A DNA stretch of 64,000 bases from CAWCDJ01 sp963836015 (GCA_963836015.1 CAWIIF010000015.1:248001-312000); one strand, 5' to 3'; positions 16,134 through 25,292 are shown, numbered from the stretch's first letter. Program-made: numbers and translations. Notes: generated by a model from the sequence alone, not told the origin.

Positions 16134-17708
16134 ATGAAACAACGCTCGCTCACCCTCGGTTTGAAGATCGCGCTTAGCACAGGAACACTTGTCGCTGTGC
16201 TGCTCCTGCTTGCGGCCGATGGGCTACGCTCGATTTCGTTGCTGCGCGATTCGTTCAACGAGGTCGCAGACAAGACGACCCGCCAGCTGATTCTCGCGGG
16301 CAAGATCAATGCGGCGGAATCCGACATGGCAGCGGCGCAGCGAGGAGTCGTGCTGTTTACATACGCCAAGGACTCCGCCAATGCGGCTGCCGGCAAGGAA
16401 CTGTTCCGTCAGAGCTTCGCCGTGCTGCGGCAGTCGCTTTCCGAACTCAGGCCTGTCCTCGATGATGAACGTTCGAAGGAGGTGGCGGCCGACATCGAAT
16501 CGCGAACGGCGGTATGGGCCTCGGGCTTCTCTGATCTGGTGCGGATGACCGATTCTGGAGATCCCGATGGAGGGGCCCAGGTATTGATGCGGCTCAAACC
16601 TCACTATCTGGCCGTCGCGGAAGACGCCGACCGCCTGGTAGAGATCGAAATCGCCGTGCTGGACAACGACCGGCACGAAGCCAGCGCCCAGTATTCGCGC
16701 AGTCGCTGGACGACTCTTGCGCTGGTCATCCTGGGTGGCCTGGTCTCCTGCGCGGTTTTCTGGATCCTCCGCAAGGCGATCGGACAGATCCGGCGGGCGG
16801 CCTCAGACATGTTCGACGGCTCCCGCTATGTGGCCGCGGCGGCCACGCAGATCGCCTCGGCCAGCCAGTCGCTGGCGCAAGGCACCTCCGAACAGGCTGC
16901 CACCCTCGAAGAAACGTCTTCCTCGACGGCGGAGATTACTGCAATCACCCGGAAGAACGCGCAGAATACCGCGACGGTTGCCGGGAATATGAAAGAAACC
17001 GCGCGTCACGTGGAGGACGCCAACCAAAACCTGCGGATGATGATCGCTTCGATGACCGAGATTAATGCTTCGAGCGAGAAGATCTCCAAGATCATTCGGG
17101 TCATCGACGAGATCGCCTTTCAGACCAACATTCTGGCCCTGAACGCGGCGGTGGAGGCTGCGCGCGCCGGAGAAGCGGGAATGGGTTTCGCGGTGGTGGC
17201 GGATGAAGTGCGCAACTTGGCTCATCGGAGTGCGCAGGCTGCCAAGGACACGGCCGCTTTGATAGAGGATTCGATCGGGAAGACCAGCGAGGGCGGCCAC
17301 AAGTTGAACCTGGTGGCAAAGTCCATCCAGCAGATCACAAGCAGCGCTGCGCAGGTCAAGACCCTGGTGGATGAAATCGACGCCGGAAGCCATGAGCAGT
17401 CCCGCGGTATCGAGCAGATCACCGGGGCTGTGGAACAAATGGAGCAGGTCACCCAGCGGAGCGCGGCAAGCGCGGAGGAGAGTGCGGCGGCCAGCGAGGA
17501 AATGGCCACCCAGGCACAGCGTCTGGCCGAGAGCATTGAGAGCCTGCGGAATATTGTCGGAGTCGAGCGCGCAGCGAGCTCGAGCCGGATCGAGCCTCCC
17601 GCCGCGCACGCCGCCGCGCCGGCGCCTCGAGAGAACAATTCGCCTGTTGCCTATGCGTCCGCCGGGCAGGAGTCCTTTCCTCTCGACGAGAGCGAAGGCG
17701 GGTTTTGA
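16134..17708 (+). CDS. methyl-accepting chemotaxis protein
   Basis: A 524-residue transducer. Transmembrane helix 1 is near residues 10-32, a four-helix-bundle-type periplasmic domain follows, and transmembrane helix 2 is near 185-207. Only about 25-45 residues separate the second helix from the methylation helices, so the HAMP domain is reduced or absent. Glu/Gln-rich methylation segments (GTSEQAATLEETSSS and SAEESAAASEEMA) flank the invariant hairpin tip EIAFQTNILALNAAVEAAR. A proline-rich C-terminal tail follows, without a clear NWETF-type CheR/CheB docking peptide. Its place inside the operon suggests it is the main receptor for this pathway. Confidence 0.92.
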   Translation: MKQRSLTLGLKIALSTGTLVAVLLLLAADGLRSISLLRDSFNEVADKTTRQLILAGKINAAESDMAAAQRGVVLFTYAKDSANAAAGKELFRQSFAVLRQSLSELRPVLDDERSKEVAADIESRTAVWASGFSDLVRMTDSGDPDGGAQVLMRLKPHYLAVAEDADRLVEIEIAVLDNDRHEASAQYSRSRWTTLALVILGGLVSCAVFWILRKAIGQIRRAASDMFDGSRYVAAAATQIASASQSLAQGTSEQAATLEETSSSTAEITAITRKNAQNTATVAGNMKETARHVEDANQNLRMMIASMTEINASSEKISKIIRVIDEIAFQTNILALNAAVEAARAGEAGMGFAVVADEVRNLAHRSAQAAKDTAALIEDSIGKTSEGGHKLNLVAKSIQQITSSAAQVKTLVDEIDAGSHEQSRGIEQITGAVEQMEQVTQRSAASAEESAAASEEMATQAQRLAESIESLRNIVGVERAASSSRIEPPAAHAAAPAPRENNSPVAYASAGQESFPLDESEGGF

Positions 17709-17719
17709 GAGAACATTGC

Positions 17720-19720
17720 ATGTCCTATTCGCCAGAGTTGCACCACAAGATCGAAGACATGGCGCTTCGCCTGGTGGTCGGCCACGCGGACCGCGGCGAG
17801 GAAACGACCGAATCGGATTGCTGGATCGCTGAGTTGTGCGGCATCCGTTCAGCCGCGGAAAGAGAACAGGCCGGTCCGGTGGCGAGCGCGGCCGCCGCGC
17901 TGATCGAAGCAATCGAGGCCTCGGTCATACCAGGACCCGGCGGCGCGGAGCGGCTTTCCGCGGAACTCCAGGAGGGGATTACCCGACTGCAGCAGTGTCT
18001 GGTGGTGGAACCCCGGGAGGCCAGGGTTGAGAGGATGCCGGCCGAAGATCCGGAGTTGCTCGCCGACTTCGTTCTGGAAAGCCGCGAGCATGTGGCGGCC
18101 ATCGAGTCGCAGGTATTGACACTGGAACGAGACCCCTCGAACTCGGAATCCCTGAATTCGGCATTCCGGGGATTCCACACGATCAAAGGCTTGGCCGGAT
18201 TCCTGGAGCTGGGGGAAGTACAGGAACTATCGCACGAAGTCGAAGCGGTTCTGGATCGCGCGCGCAACGGTCAGTTCACGATCAATCCGCCGGCCATCGA
18301 CGTCATCCTGCAAGCTGCCGACTACCTGCGCAGGTGGCTTTCCCATATTGAAGCCGGTCTTTCGGCGCAATCTTCCGCGGCGCCTCCCAGGGATGAAGCC
18401 CTGCTGTCGCGGATCAGGGGTCTGCTGAACGAAGAGCCCGGCGAGAAAGAGGGTGGCGAAGACATCGCCGCGCTGGCCAGTGCCGTCGAAGCGGCGTGGG
18501 AGACGCCCGCGGCGCCGGCCCCACCGCCGGCGGCCCGGCGTGGCGAAGCCATGGCCGTGAAGGTGGACACGGGAAAGCTCGATTTTCTGGTCGACATGGC
18601 GGGGGAGTTGGTGATCGCGGAATCGTTGGTGCGGCACGACGCCGACCTGGCGGCGGTCAAGAGCCCCGGGCTGCAGCGCAAGATGGTCCACCTGACCCGC
18701 ATCACAGCGGAATTGCAGAAGACCGCAATGGCGATGCGGTTGGTGCCGATCGGTCCTCTGTTCCGGCGAATGGCGCGGCTGGTCCGGGACCTGTCCCGCC
18801 AGTTCGGTAAACAGGTTGAAATGGAGACCCACGGGGACGAGATCGAACTTGATCGGACGATCGTTGAAGAACTCGCCGACCCGTTGATGCACATGGTGCG
18901 CAATGCCCTCGACCATGGGATAGAAAGCCCCGAGGAAAGGCAGAAGGCCGGCAAACCGCCGAACTCCCGGGTCTCCCTCAGGGCGTATCACCAGTCCGGC
19001 CTGGTGGTCATCGAGATCGCCGACGACGGCAAGGGGCTGGATCGTGACCGGATCCTTGCCAAAGCCCTGGAACGCGGACTCGTGACGGCGGGCGAGGGAC
19101 GGTCGGACACCGAGGTATGGAACCTCATCTTTGAGCCGGGCTTCAGCACCGCCTCGCAGGTGACCAATGTGTCCGGACGGGGCGTCGGGATGGATGTGGT
19201 CCGGCGCCATATCGAGAAGCTCCGCGGGAGGATCGAGATTCGTTCGGCGGCGGGGGAAGGCACTTCGTTTCTTCTCAAATTGCCGCTGACGCTCGCGATT
19301 ATCGACGGGTTGGTGGTCGCAGTAGGGAGGGAACGCTACATCGTGCCCCTTTTCGGGGTACGGGAACTGTTCCGCCCGGCGGAGGACTCCATCTGGACGG
19401 TACAGCAGCGCGCGGAGATGGCTTTGGTCCGGGGAACGCTCCTGCCGGTCCTCCGCTTGTACCGGCGCTTCGGAGTCGAGCCCCGCTCGACGGATCCAAC
19501 CAGGGGCGTGCTGGTGGTGGCCGAGGTGGAAGGGCAGCGCTTCTGCCTGCTGGTGGACGAGTTGATCGGGAAGCAGGAAGTGGTGATCAAGGCTCTCGGC
19601 GAAACTTTCAAGGGAGTTACAGGGGTAGCTGGCGGCGCGATTCTTGGCGACGGGCGAGTGGGCCTGATACTTGACCTCGAACGGCTCTTCAAGGAAGGGA
19701 AGCTTGAAGCGAACCGTTAA
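17720..19720 (+). CDS. cheA: chemotaxis histidine kinase CheA
   Basis: A 666-residue kinase that phosphorylates CheY and CheB. ATG 17720 is preferred to TTG 17705. After an N-terminal extension of about 100 residues, the HPt domain carries phospho-H153 in GFHTIKGLAGF. A separate P2 domain is not evident. The dimerisation segment (DTGKLDFLVDMAGELVIAESL), ATP-binding N-box (LMHMVRNALDHGIE), G1 box (EIADDGKGLD) and G2 box (GRGVGMDVV) follow. The C-terminal CheW-like domain ends the protein. Eleven bases separate it from mcp. The 3' end overlaps the preferred cheR start. Confidence 0.95.
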   Translation: MSYSPELHHKIEDMALRLVVGHADRGEETTESDCWIAELCGIRSAAEREQAGPVASAAAALIEAIEASVIPGPGGAERLSAELQEGITRLQQCLVVEPREARVERMPAEDPELLADFVLESREHVAAIESQVLTLERDPSNSESLNSAFRGFHTIKGLAGFLELGEVQELSHEVEAVLDRARNGQFTINPPAIDVILQAADYLRRWLSHIEAGLSAQSSAAPPRDEALLSRIRGLLNEEPGEKEGGEDIAALASAVEAAWETPAAPAPPPAARRGEAMAVKVDTGKLDFLVDMAGELVIAESLVRHDADLAAVKSPGLQRKMVHLTRITAELQKTAMAMRLVPIGPLFRRMARLVRDLSRQFGKQVEMETHGDEIELDRTIVEELADPLMHMVRNALDHGIESPEERQKAGKPPNSRVSLRAYHQSGLVVIEIADDGKGLDRDRILAKALERGLVTAGEGRSDTEVWNLIFEPGFSTASQVTNVSGRGVGMDVVRRHIEKLRGRIEIRSAAGEGTSFLLKLPLTLAIIDGLVVAVGRERYIVPLFGVRELFRPAEDSIWTVQQRAEMALVRGTLLPVLRLYRRFGVEPRSTDPTRGVLVVAEVEGQRFCLLVDELIGKQEVVIKALGETFKGVTGVAGGAILGDGRVGLILDLERLFKEGKLEANR

Positions 19721-20585
19721 TCCCACGACTGCCGCCCCGACGGATCTCGATGCGGTGCAGCCCCTCGCACCGCAGGAGTTCGAGCAGATCCGTCAACTGG
19801 CGTATCGCACCTTCGGCCTGGATCTCAAATCCGGGAAAGAGGAACTCGTTTCGGCGCGGCTTCGCAGGCTCGTAGCCCGGGGCGGTTTCCGGACCTATCA
19901 CGATTACTACCGTCATGTCCTCGGGGACACGACAGGCCGGTCGCTGGCTTCTATGATCGATGCCCTGGCCACGAACCATACGGCATTTCTTCGCGAGCCG
20001 GGTCATTTCGAGTTTCTCCGCCGGGATGTTGTCCCGCAGCTTGCGAACCGCGACCGGGTCGATGTATGGTGCGCCGCCTGTTCGACGGGAGAAGAGGTGT
20101 GGACCCTGGCCGGTGTTCTGAATGACGCCATGCCGGCGCGCCGGGTTCAGATCACCGCGACGGACATTTCGAACAAAGCGCTGCTGTTCGCTTCCCAAGG
20201 GGTATATCCGGCGGAGCGCTGCCAGGCGATTCCGCGCGAATGGCAGACGCGATACTTTTCTGCGGAGAAGGGGGCCGCAGGCAGCTTGCGCGTGTCGGAG
20301 AAGATTCGCGCGCAAGTCGTATTCCGGCGGCTGAACCTGATGGATGCGTTCTCCTGGCCCCGGCCGTTTCCCCTCATCTTCTGCCGCAACGTTATGATCT
20401 ATTTCGACCGCGCCACGCAGGAACAGGTTGTGAAGAAACTGGCGGCCTGTCTGGAGCCGGGGGGCTATCTTTTTGTCGGACACGCTGAGAGTTTGACACG
20501 GGTCTCGCATTCTCTTGAGTACGTCCAGCCGGCCATTTACCGCAAGCCTCTGGAAAGGGAGGGTAAGTGGAGCAAATTGTCGTAG
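19704..20585 (+). CDS. cheR: chemotaxis methyltransferase CheR
   Basis: Transfers methyl groups from S-adenosylmethionine to receptor glutamates. The 293-residue call starts at TTG 19704, which follows a strong purine-rich site (AAGGAAGGGAAG) inside the end of cheA. A TTG at 19671 would add 11 residues without a good site. No ATG is available nearby. The N-terminal helical domain, the SAM-binding motif (VWCAACSTGEEVWTLAG), the ITATDIS strand and FCRNVMIYFD are standard for CheR. It overlaps cheA by 17 bases and cheD by 19. Confidence 0.93.
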   Translation: MKRTVNPTTAAPTDLDAVQPLAPQEFEQIRQLAYRTFGLDLKSGKEELVSARLRRLVARGGFRTYHDYYRHVLGDTTGRSLASMIDALATNHTAFLREPGHFEFLRRDVVPQLANRDRVDVWCAACSTGEEVWTLAGVLNDAMPARRVQITATDISNKALLFASQGVYPAERCQAIPREWQTRYFSAEKGAAGSLRVSEKIRAQVVFRRLNLMDAFSWPRPFPLIFCRNVMIYFDRATQEQVVKKLAACLEPGGYLFVGHAESLTRVSHSLEYVQPAIYRKPLEREGKWSKLS

Positions 20586-21127
20586 GAATGGCCGACTGCC
20601 GGATCGGGCACATTTCCGGACAGGTACTGACGACATTCGCGTTGGGCTCCTGCATCGGCCTCGTCGTGTACGACGGCAACGTGCAGGTAGGGGGGCTGCT
20701 CCACTTCATGCTGCCCGATTCGACCATCGATCCGGAGCGGGCCCGCGCGAATCCATCCATGTTCGCCGATACCGGCATCCCCCTGCTGCTAAAACAGGTT
20801 TTCGAGAAAGGCGCCACCAGGCGAAACCTGAGGGTCCATGCGGTAGGAGGCGCCCAGATGATGGACCAGGAGCGGGTTTTCGAAATAGGGAAGCGAAACT
20901 ATCTGGCCGCACGGAAGATTCTCTGGAAAGCCGGGCTGCTGCTGACCGGGGAAGCGGTCGGAGGCTTCAATTCACGGACCGTGCGCCTGGAAGTGAGTTC
21001 CGGCCGCATCATCCTGCAGGAAGCCGGAACACACAGCGAACTGCAGGCGGCATCACCGTCGCGGCAGCCCTCGACTCCAAGGACCGGGCCGCCGAAGAGA
21101 GGAATTCAATGGCCTACCGCGTACTGA
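20567..21127 (+). CDS. cheD: chemoreceptor glutamine deamidase CheD
   Basis: CheD deamidates receptor glutamines and in some species binds CheC/CheX. It starts at GTG 20567 behind GGGAGGG. The catalytic cysteine lies in LGSCIGLVVYD and the histidine in GGLLHFMLP; the VGGAQM and GFNSRTVRLEV segments are typical. It has a proline-rich C-terminal extension of about 25 residues that runs 19 bases into the next gene. The protein is 186 residues. Confidence 0.93.
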   Translation: MEQIVVGMADCRIGHISGQVLTTFALGSCIGLVVYDGNVQVGGLLHFMLPDSTIDPERARANPSMFADTGIPLLLKQVFEKGATRRNLRVHAVGGAQMMDQERVFEIGKRNYLAARKILWKAGLLLTGEAVGGFNSRTVRLEVSSGRIILQEAGTHSELQAASPSRQPSTPRTGPPKRGIQWPTAY

Positions 21128-21495
21128 TCGTGGACGATTCGGCCGCGATGCGGACATTCGTGCGCCGCATCATGGAACTATCCGGGTTTGATCTGTCGGC
21201 GTGCTTCGAAGCGTCGCATGGAGGAGAAGCCCTGGAAGTGCTGAAGGAGCAGTGGGTGGATGCGATACTGACGGACATCAACATGCCGGTAGTGGACGGC
21301 GAGGAACTCCTGCGGCGGCTTTCCGCGGACGGCCTTCTGAGCTCCATACCGGTGGTGGTGATCTCGACGGATGCCACCCAGCACCGGATCACGCAGATGC
21401 TGTCGCTGGGAGCCCGCGGTTACGTCACCAAGCCATTTCTACCGGAGGATCTCCGCACCGAACTGGAGCGGACCTTGGGGGTGCCCTGTGCCTGA
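21109..21495 (+). CDS. CheY-like single-domain response regulator (second)
   Basis: A 128-residue receiver starting at ATG 21109 behind AGAGGA. It has the acidic pair in LIVDDSAAMR, phospho-acceptor D56 in LTDINMPVVDG, and lysine in YVTKPF. It is clearly related to the first CheY of the operon (shared start, LTDINMP and YV.KPF) but distinct. It overlaps cheD by 19 bases and the next gene by eight. It may be the motor-binding CheY or a phosphate sink; sequence alone does not tell which. Confidence 0.9.
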   Translation: MAYRVLIVDDSAAMRTFVRRIMELSGFDLSACFEASHGGEALEVLKEQWVDAILTDINMPVVDGEELLRRLSADGLLSSIPVVVISTDATQHRITQMLSLGARGYVTKPFLPEDLRTELERTLGVPCA

Positions 21496-21964
21496 GGAAA
21501 TGCTGCGGCAGACGCTGGCGTCCTCAGTGGAAGAAGTGCTGGAGAAGATGTTCTTCTTTTCCGCGGCGGAAGAGCCGTGCGTATGCGGCGGTTCCCCGCA
21601 GCGAGAAATCGTGGCGCGCGTGGGCTTTGCGGGCCACCCGCCGGGTGCGCTCACACTGCGGGTTACGTATGCGGCGGCACGATCGATCGCCGCCGATTTT
21701 CTGGCGCTCGAGGCGTGTGAATTGCAGGAAGAGCAGGTAGCCGCGGTGGTGTGCGAACTGGCAAACATGGTCTGCGGTTCGGTGCTGAGCCGGATCGAGA
21801 GCTCCGCCACCTTCCGTCTCAGCGTTCCGTGCCTCCTGCGCGGGCCGGAAGCGATGCATGGGGTGCAGAATAACGCGGCCGCCCATACGGTGGAAATGTA
21901 CAACGGCGCGTTGACAGCGGAGATGATTATGGATGTGCCAGCATGCTCCAAAACCGCAGAATAA
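21488..21964 (+). CDS. CheX-like phosphatase (second)
   Basis: A 158-residue CheC/CheX-family protein starting at GTG 21488, eight bases before the end of the preceding cheY frame. The E..N helix is present (VAAVVCELANMVCGSVLSR), with a proline in LSVPCLL. The N-terminus has two nearby cysteines (CVCGG) not seen in the first CheX. Its 3' end overlaps cheB by 22 bases. It pairs with the second CheY exactly as the first CheX pairs with the first CheY. Confidence 0.75.
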   Translation: MPEEMLRQTLASSVEEVLEKMFFFSAAEEPCVCGGSPQREIVARVGFAGHPPGALTLRVTYAAARSIAADFLALEACELQEEQVAAVVCELANMVCGSVLSRIESSATFRLSVPCLLRGPEAMHGVQNNAAAHTVEMYNGALTAEMIMDVPACSKTAE

Positions 21965-23016
21965 AAGTCTTGATCGTAGATGATTCGGCGATCGTCCGCA
22001 GGATCCTGACGGAGGCCATGTCCGCCGAGCCGGACCTCGAAGTGGTAGGGACAGCGCCGGACCCGTACATCGCGCGGGACAAGATTCTGACGCTACAGCC
22101 GGACGTTCTGACGCTGGATATCGAAATGCCCCGTATGGACGGCCTGACATTTCTGAAGAAACTCATGCACTTCCATCCGATGCCGGTGGTAGTAATCAGT
22201 TCGCTGGCCCAGCCCTCCTGCCGGGCCGCCATTCAGGCGCTGGAGTTCGGCGCGGTAGAGGTGCTGGCCAAGCCCGGAGGGCCCTACTCAGTGGGGGAGC
22301 TCCGGACCACCCTGGCAGGGAAAATTCGAGCGGCGGCAGCGGCAAGGCTGCGGTCGGAGCCCGAGCGCCTGCCTGTGCCGGAGACTCCACCCGTCGCGTT
22401 CGCCTCTCCGGCGGCCGGTGCGGTGATTGCAATCGGGGCTTCGACGGGCGGAACCGAAGCAATCGCGGCGGTGCTCTCCCGGCTCCCCCAGGGGTCGCCC
22501 GGGATTGTGATCGCCCAACACATCCCACCGGTGTTCTCGCGCGCATTTGCCAACCGCCTGAACGAATCCTGCGCGCTCAAGGTGAAGGAGGCCGAAGATG
22601 GCGATGTGCTCGACGCCGGCACGGTCCTTGTGGCGCCTGGAGACTACCACATGCTGCTTCGGTGGGGCGGCGGACGTTATACCGTGCAGGTTAAGACGGG
22701 CCCTCGGGTCTGTTACCAGCGCCCCTCGGTGGACGTACTCTTTTTGTCGGTGGCGGAGGCTGCAGGCGCGCAGGCTGTCGGCGTTCTATTGACCGGCATG
22801 GGGTCGGACGGGGCCAACGGTCTTCTCAAAATGCGCCAGTCGGGCGCGCGCACGATTGCGCAGGACGAGGCGACTTGCGTGGTATTCGGGATGCCCCGCG
22901 AGGCAATCGGACTGGGAGCCGCAGAGCGCGTCTTGCCGCTGCAACAGATCCCGGAGGCGATGCTGCGGGCCGCGGCAGGCCGGCGGAGCAATGAGCCGGC
23001 GCTCGTGCGAAGTTGA
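21943..23016 (+). CDS. cheB: receptor methylesterase/deamidase CheB
   Basis: A 357-residue CheB that removes receptor methyl groups. The receiver domain (acidic pair in LIVDDSAIVRR, phospho-D59 in TLDIEMPRMDG) is joined by a linker to the esterase domain. The catalytic serine is in IGASTGGTEA, the histidine in AQHIPPVFS and the aspartate in TGMGSDGANG. It is the last gene of the chemotaxis operon. Its stop codon lies inside a possible promoter for the tRNA downstream. Confidence 0.95.
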   Translation: MLQNRRIKVLIVDDSAIVRRILTEAMSAEPDLEVVGTAPDPYIARDKILTLQPDVLTLDIEMPRMDGLTFLKKLMHFHPMPVVVISSLAQPSCRAAIQALEFGAVEVLAKPGGPYSVGELRTTLAGKIRAAAAARLRSEPERLPVPETPPVAFASPAAGAVIAIGASTGGTEAIAAVLSRLPQGSPGIVIAQHIPPVFSRAFANRLNESCALKVKEAEDGDVLDAGTVLVAPGDYHMLLRWGGGRYTVQVKTGPRVCYQRPSVDVLFLSVAEAAGAQAVGVLLTGMGSDGANGLLKMRQSGARTIAQDEATCVVFGMPREAIGLGAAERVLPLQQIPEAMLRAAAGRRSNEPALVRS

Positions 23017-23042
23017 CGATAGGCCGCTCAGAAAGCTACAGT
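23013..23042 (+). promoter_or_regulatory. possible sigma-70 promoter for tRNA-Glu
   Basis: TTGACG (23013-23018) and TACAGT (23037-23042) are separated by 18 bases and lie about 30 bases before the tRNA 5' end. The -35 overlaps the cheB stop codon. The match is five of six plus four of six. Confidence 0.4.
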
Positions 23043-23072
23043 AGAAACAGTTCGCCTGCATCCGGCCAGCAA

Positions 23073-23150
23073 GTCCCCATCGTCTAGCCCGGCCTAGGAC
23101 ATCGCCCTTTCACGGCGGTAACGGGGGTTCGAATCCCCCTGGGGACGCCA
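23073..23150 (+). tRNA. tRNA-Glu (anticodon TTC)
   Basis: The 78-base sequence folds as a tRNA. Acceptor stem GTCCCCA pairs with TGGGGAC. The anticodon stem TCGCC/GGCGG encloses loop CTTTCAC with anticodon TTC. The T-arm has GTTCGAATC within CGGGGG/CCCCC pairing. The discriminator G is followed by an encoded CCA. The D-loop is slightly enlarged (extra Cs). No duplicated 3' end that would mark an integrated element was seen nearby. Confidence 0.95.
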
Positions 23151-23210
23151 AACTACGTCTTTTCCATCCCGTCTTCCGATCGTTGCTTCCTGATGATACA
23201 GTCGGGAGTC

Positions 23211-24227
23211 ATGGGCCAACCTTCCCAGATTCTGACGACGACTGTCGGGTCGTATCCGGTGCCGGACTGGCTGGCAAGCGCGCCGAGCGAACAGGCGCGA
23301 CTGGATGCAACGAGGGTCGTGCTGGACATCCAGCGCCAGGCCGGAATCGATCTCCCGACCGAAGGCGAACTCTACCGCTTCGATCCCGATCATCCCGATA
23401 CCAACGGCATGATCGAGTACTTCGTTCGCCCGCTCTCCGGAGTCCGCAGCCAGGTCGGGCGTCGCGACTGGGAGGCATTCGCGAGGCTGTCTCACATGGG
23501 TTTCCGCAGGAAGCCGGCCGGCGTCGTCGAAGGCCCCATCGACGAAGGGTCGCTGAACCTTCCGGCCGATTGCGCGCTGGCCGCTTCCGTCAGCGGCGGG
23601 CCGTTCAAATTCACGATCACCAGCCCCTACATGCTCTCGCGGAGCCTGCTCGACCGGCACTACGCCGATTTCGACGCACTCACTATGGCCATCGCGAACG
23701 TGCTCGCGGCGCAGGCGGCCGACCTGGAGTGCGCGTGCGTGCAGGTGGACGAGGCCAATCTTCCCGGCAACCCGAACGACGCACCCTTGGCGGCCGCCGC
23801 CATCAACACGGTTCTGGACCGGGTGAAGGCGCGGCGGGCGGTCCACCTGTGCTTCGGAAACTATGGCGGCCAGACCATCCAGCAGGGTGCGTGGAGCGCG
23901 CTCATCCGTTTCCTCAACAGTCTGCACGCCGATCACGTGGTGCTGGAGATGGCGCGCCGCCCGGCCGGCGAATTGCACTGCCTCAAGGAGGTTCGGCCCG
24001 AAATCCAACTGGGGATCGGGGTGATCGATATCAAGGACAATCACGTCGAGACGGCCGACGAGGTCGCCCGCCGGCTGGACCAGGCTGAGCGGGTCCTGGG
24101 ACCCGGGCGCGTCGGATGGATCCACCCGGATTGCGGCTTCTGGATGCTGAAGCGGTCGGTCGCGGATCGGAAGATCGCGGCCTTGGTAAAGGGGCGCGAT
24201 CGCTACCTGGGAGCTCGCACGGCATGA
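23211..24227 (+). CDS. MetE C-terminal-domain-like methyltransferase
   Basis: A 338-residue protein resembling only the C-terminal catalytic half of cobalamin-independent methionine synthase (UROD/MetE-like barrel). ATG 23211 is preferred over 23193 (GGGAG directly upstream). The N-terminal TTTVGSYPVPDWL fits the family. Zinc ligands expected from MetE are visible: HLC in AVHLCFGNYGG, E in VVLEMARRP and C in HPDCGFWML. Such short forms may transfer methyl groups from a donor other than methyl-folate, or act as CoM-type alkyltransferases. The substrate is unresolved. It overlaps the next gene by ATGA. Confidence 0.8.
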   Translation: MGQPSQILTTTVGSYPVPDWLASAPSEQARLDATRVVLDIQRQAGIDLPTEGELYRFDPDHPDTNGMIEYFVRPLSGVRSQVGRRDWEAFARLSHMGFRRKPAGVVEGPIDEGSLNLPADCALAASVSGGPFKFTITSPYMLSRSLLDRHYADFDALTMAIANVLAAQAADLECACVQVDEANLPGNPNDAPLAAAAINTVLDRVKARRAVHLCFGNYGGQTIQQGAWSALIRFLNSLHADHVVLEMARRPAGELHCLKEVRPEIQLGIGVIDIKDNHVETADEVARRLDQAERVLGPGRVGWIHPDCGFWMLKRSVADRKIAALVKGRDRYLGARTA

Positions 24228-25285
24228 GGACGTGGCTCGACCGGACGACCGGCGCACGCGTAACGCAGGTCACGGAAGGTCCGGCCATCAACCATCCGAG
24301 CTATTTTCTGCAGAGCTCGTTCTTTCCGGGCGGCCGCAGCCTGTTCTTTACGTCATACCGCACAGGCGCTCCGCAACTCTTCGAGATCTCGCTCGATTCC
24401 GGCGACACCCGGCAGCTCACCTCCGGACCGCCGATCCATCCGTTCAGTCCGGCGCTGCATCCCGACGTCCGTTCAGTGGTCGTAACCCGCGGCGGAGGCC
24501 TCTGGACGATCGACCGGTCCACGCTGTCGGAGCGGCGGATCGCGGAACTGGCGGGGGCGGAATTGGGGGAATGCTCCATCAGCTCCGACGGCGCGTGGCT
24601 GACCGCGGCATACAAACGCGGTGGGGAAACCGGTCTTGCGGCGGGGAAACTGGACGGCTCGGGCTGGCACACGATTCCCTTTCCGCGGACCGTCATCCAC
24701 CCGCAGTTCCACCCGCTCGAGCCGGAATGGATCGAGTTTGCCGGCGACCCGGCGCCCCGCATGCACCGCGTTCGGCGTGACGGCTCGGGCCTGGAGTGCC
24801 TCTACGAGCACGGGAACGACGAATTCATCGTGCACGAGACCTTTCTGGGCGCGACCGGAGACGTGGTTTTCACGGTATGGCCCTTCGCCGTCCGCCGTAT
24901 GGATTGGACCACCCGCGACATCGCGACCGTTACCGAATACAACGCGTGGCACATCGCGCCGGACCGCCGCGGCGAACGCATCCTGTGCGATACCAATCAT
25001 CCCGACGACGGCCTGCAGATCATCGATGCCGCTTCCGGCGTGAGGCGGCGCCTCTGCCTGAGCGAGGCGAGCGGCCAGGGGACACAGTGGCGCAAGTCGC
25101 GCTACGCCCTGGCCGGGGATTTCGCCGAGGCGCGCCACAACCTGAGCTGGATGGAGAATGCCGGCGACACGGTTTACGGGCCGCAGTGGACGCACCCCCA
25201 TCCTTCCTGGTCGTTCGAGGAAGACCGCGTGGCATTCGCCAGCGACCGCACAGGCGTAGCGCAGGTCTACATCGTCGAAGTGTAG
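24224..25285 (+). CDS. oligogalacturonate-lyase-like beta-propeller (PL22 type)
   Basis: A 353-residue seven-bladed propeller without a signal peptide, starting at ATG 24224 in an ATGA overlap with the MetE-like gene. Repeats of the FFPGGRSLFFTS and SSDGAWLTAA kind define the blades. The C-terminal QWTHPHPSW segment places Gln-x2-His-x-His as in the manganese site of PL22 oligogalacturonate lyases, and an earlier HETFLG histidine could be another ligand. PL22 enzymes cleave short, unsaturated pectin fragments in the cytosol. The convergent neighbour is UxuA-like, which fits uronate use. A non-catalytic TolB-like role cannot be excluded. Confidence 0.7.
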   Translation: MRTWLDRTTGARVTQVTEGPAINHPSYFLQSSFFPGGRSLFFTSYRTGAPQLFEISLDSGDTRQLTSGPPIHPFSPALHPDVRSVVVTRGGGLWTIDRSTLSERRIAELAGAELGECSISSDGAWLTAAYKRGGETGLAAGKLDGSGWHTIPFPRTVIHPQFHPLEPEWIEFAGDPAPRMHRVRRDGSGLECLYEHGNDEFIVHETFLGATGDVVFTVWPFAVRRMDWTTRDIATVTEYNAWHIAPDRRGERILCDTNHPDDGLQIIDAASGVRRRLCLSEASGQGTQWRKSRYALAGDFAEARHNLSWMENAGDTVYGPQWTHPHPSWSFEEDRVAFASDRTGVAQVYIVEV

Positions 25286-25292
25286 GGCCCCT

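Noticed and set aside
23073..23150. tRNA-Glu as an attachment site of an integrated element
   Set aside because: No repeat of the tRNA 3' end, integrase or phage gene was found in the window.
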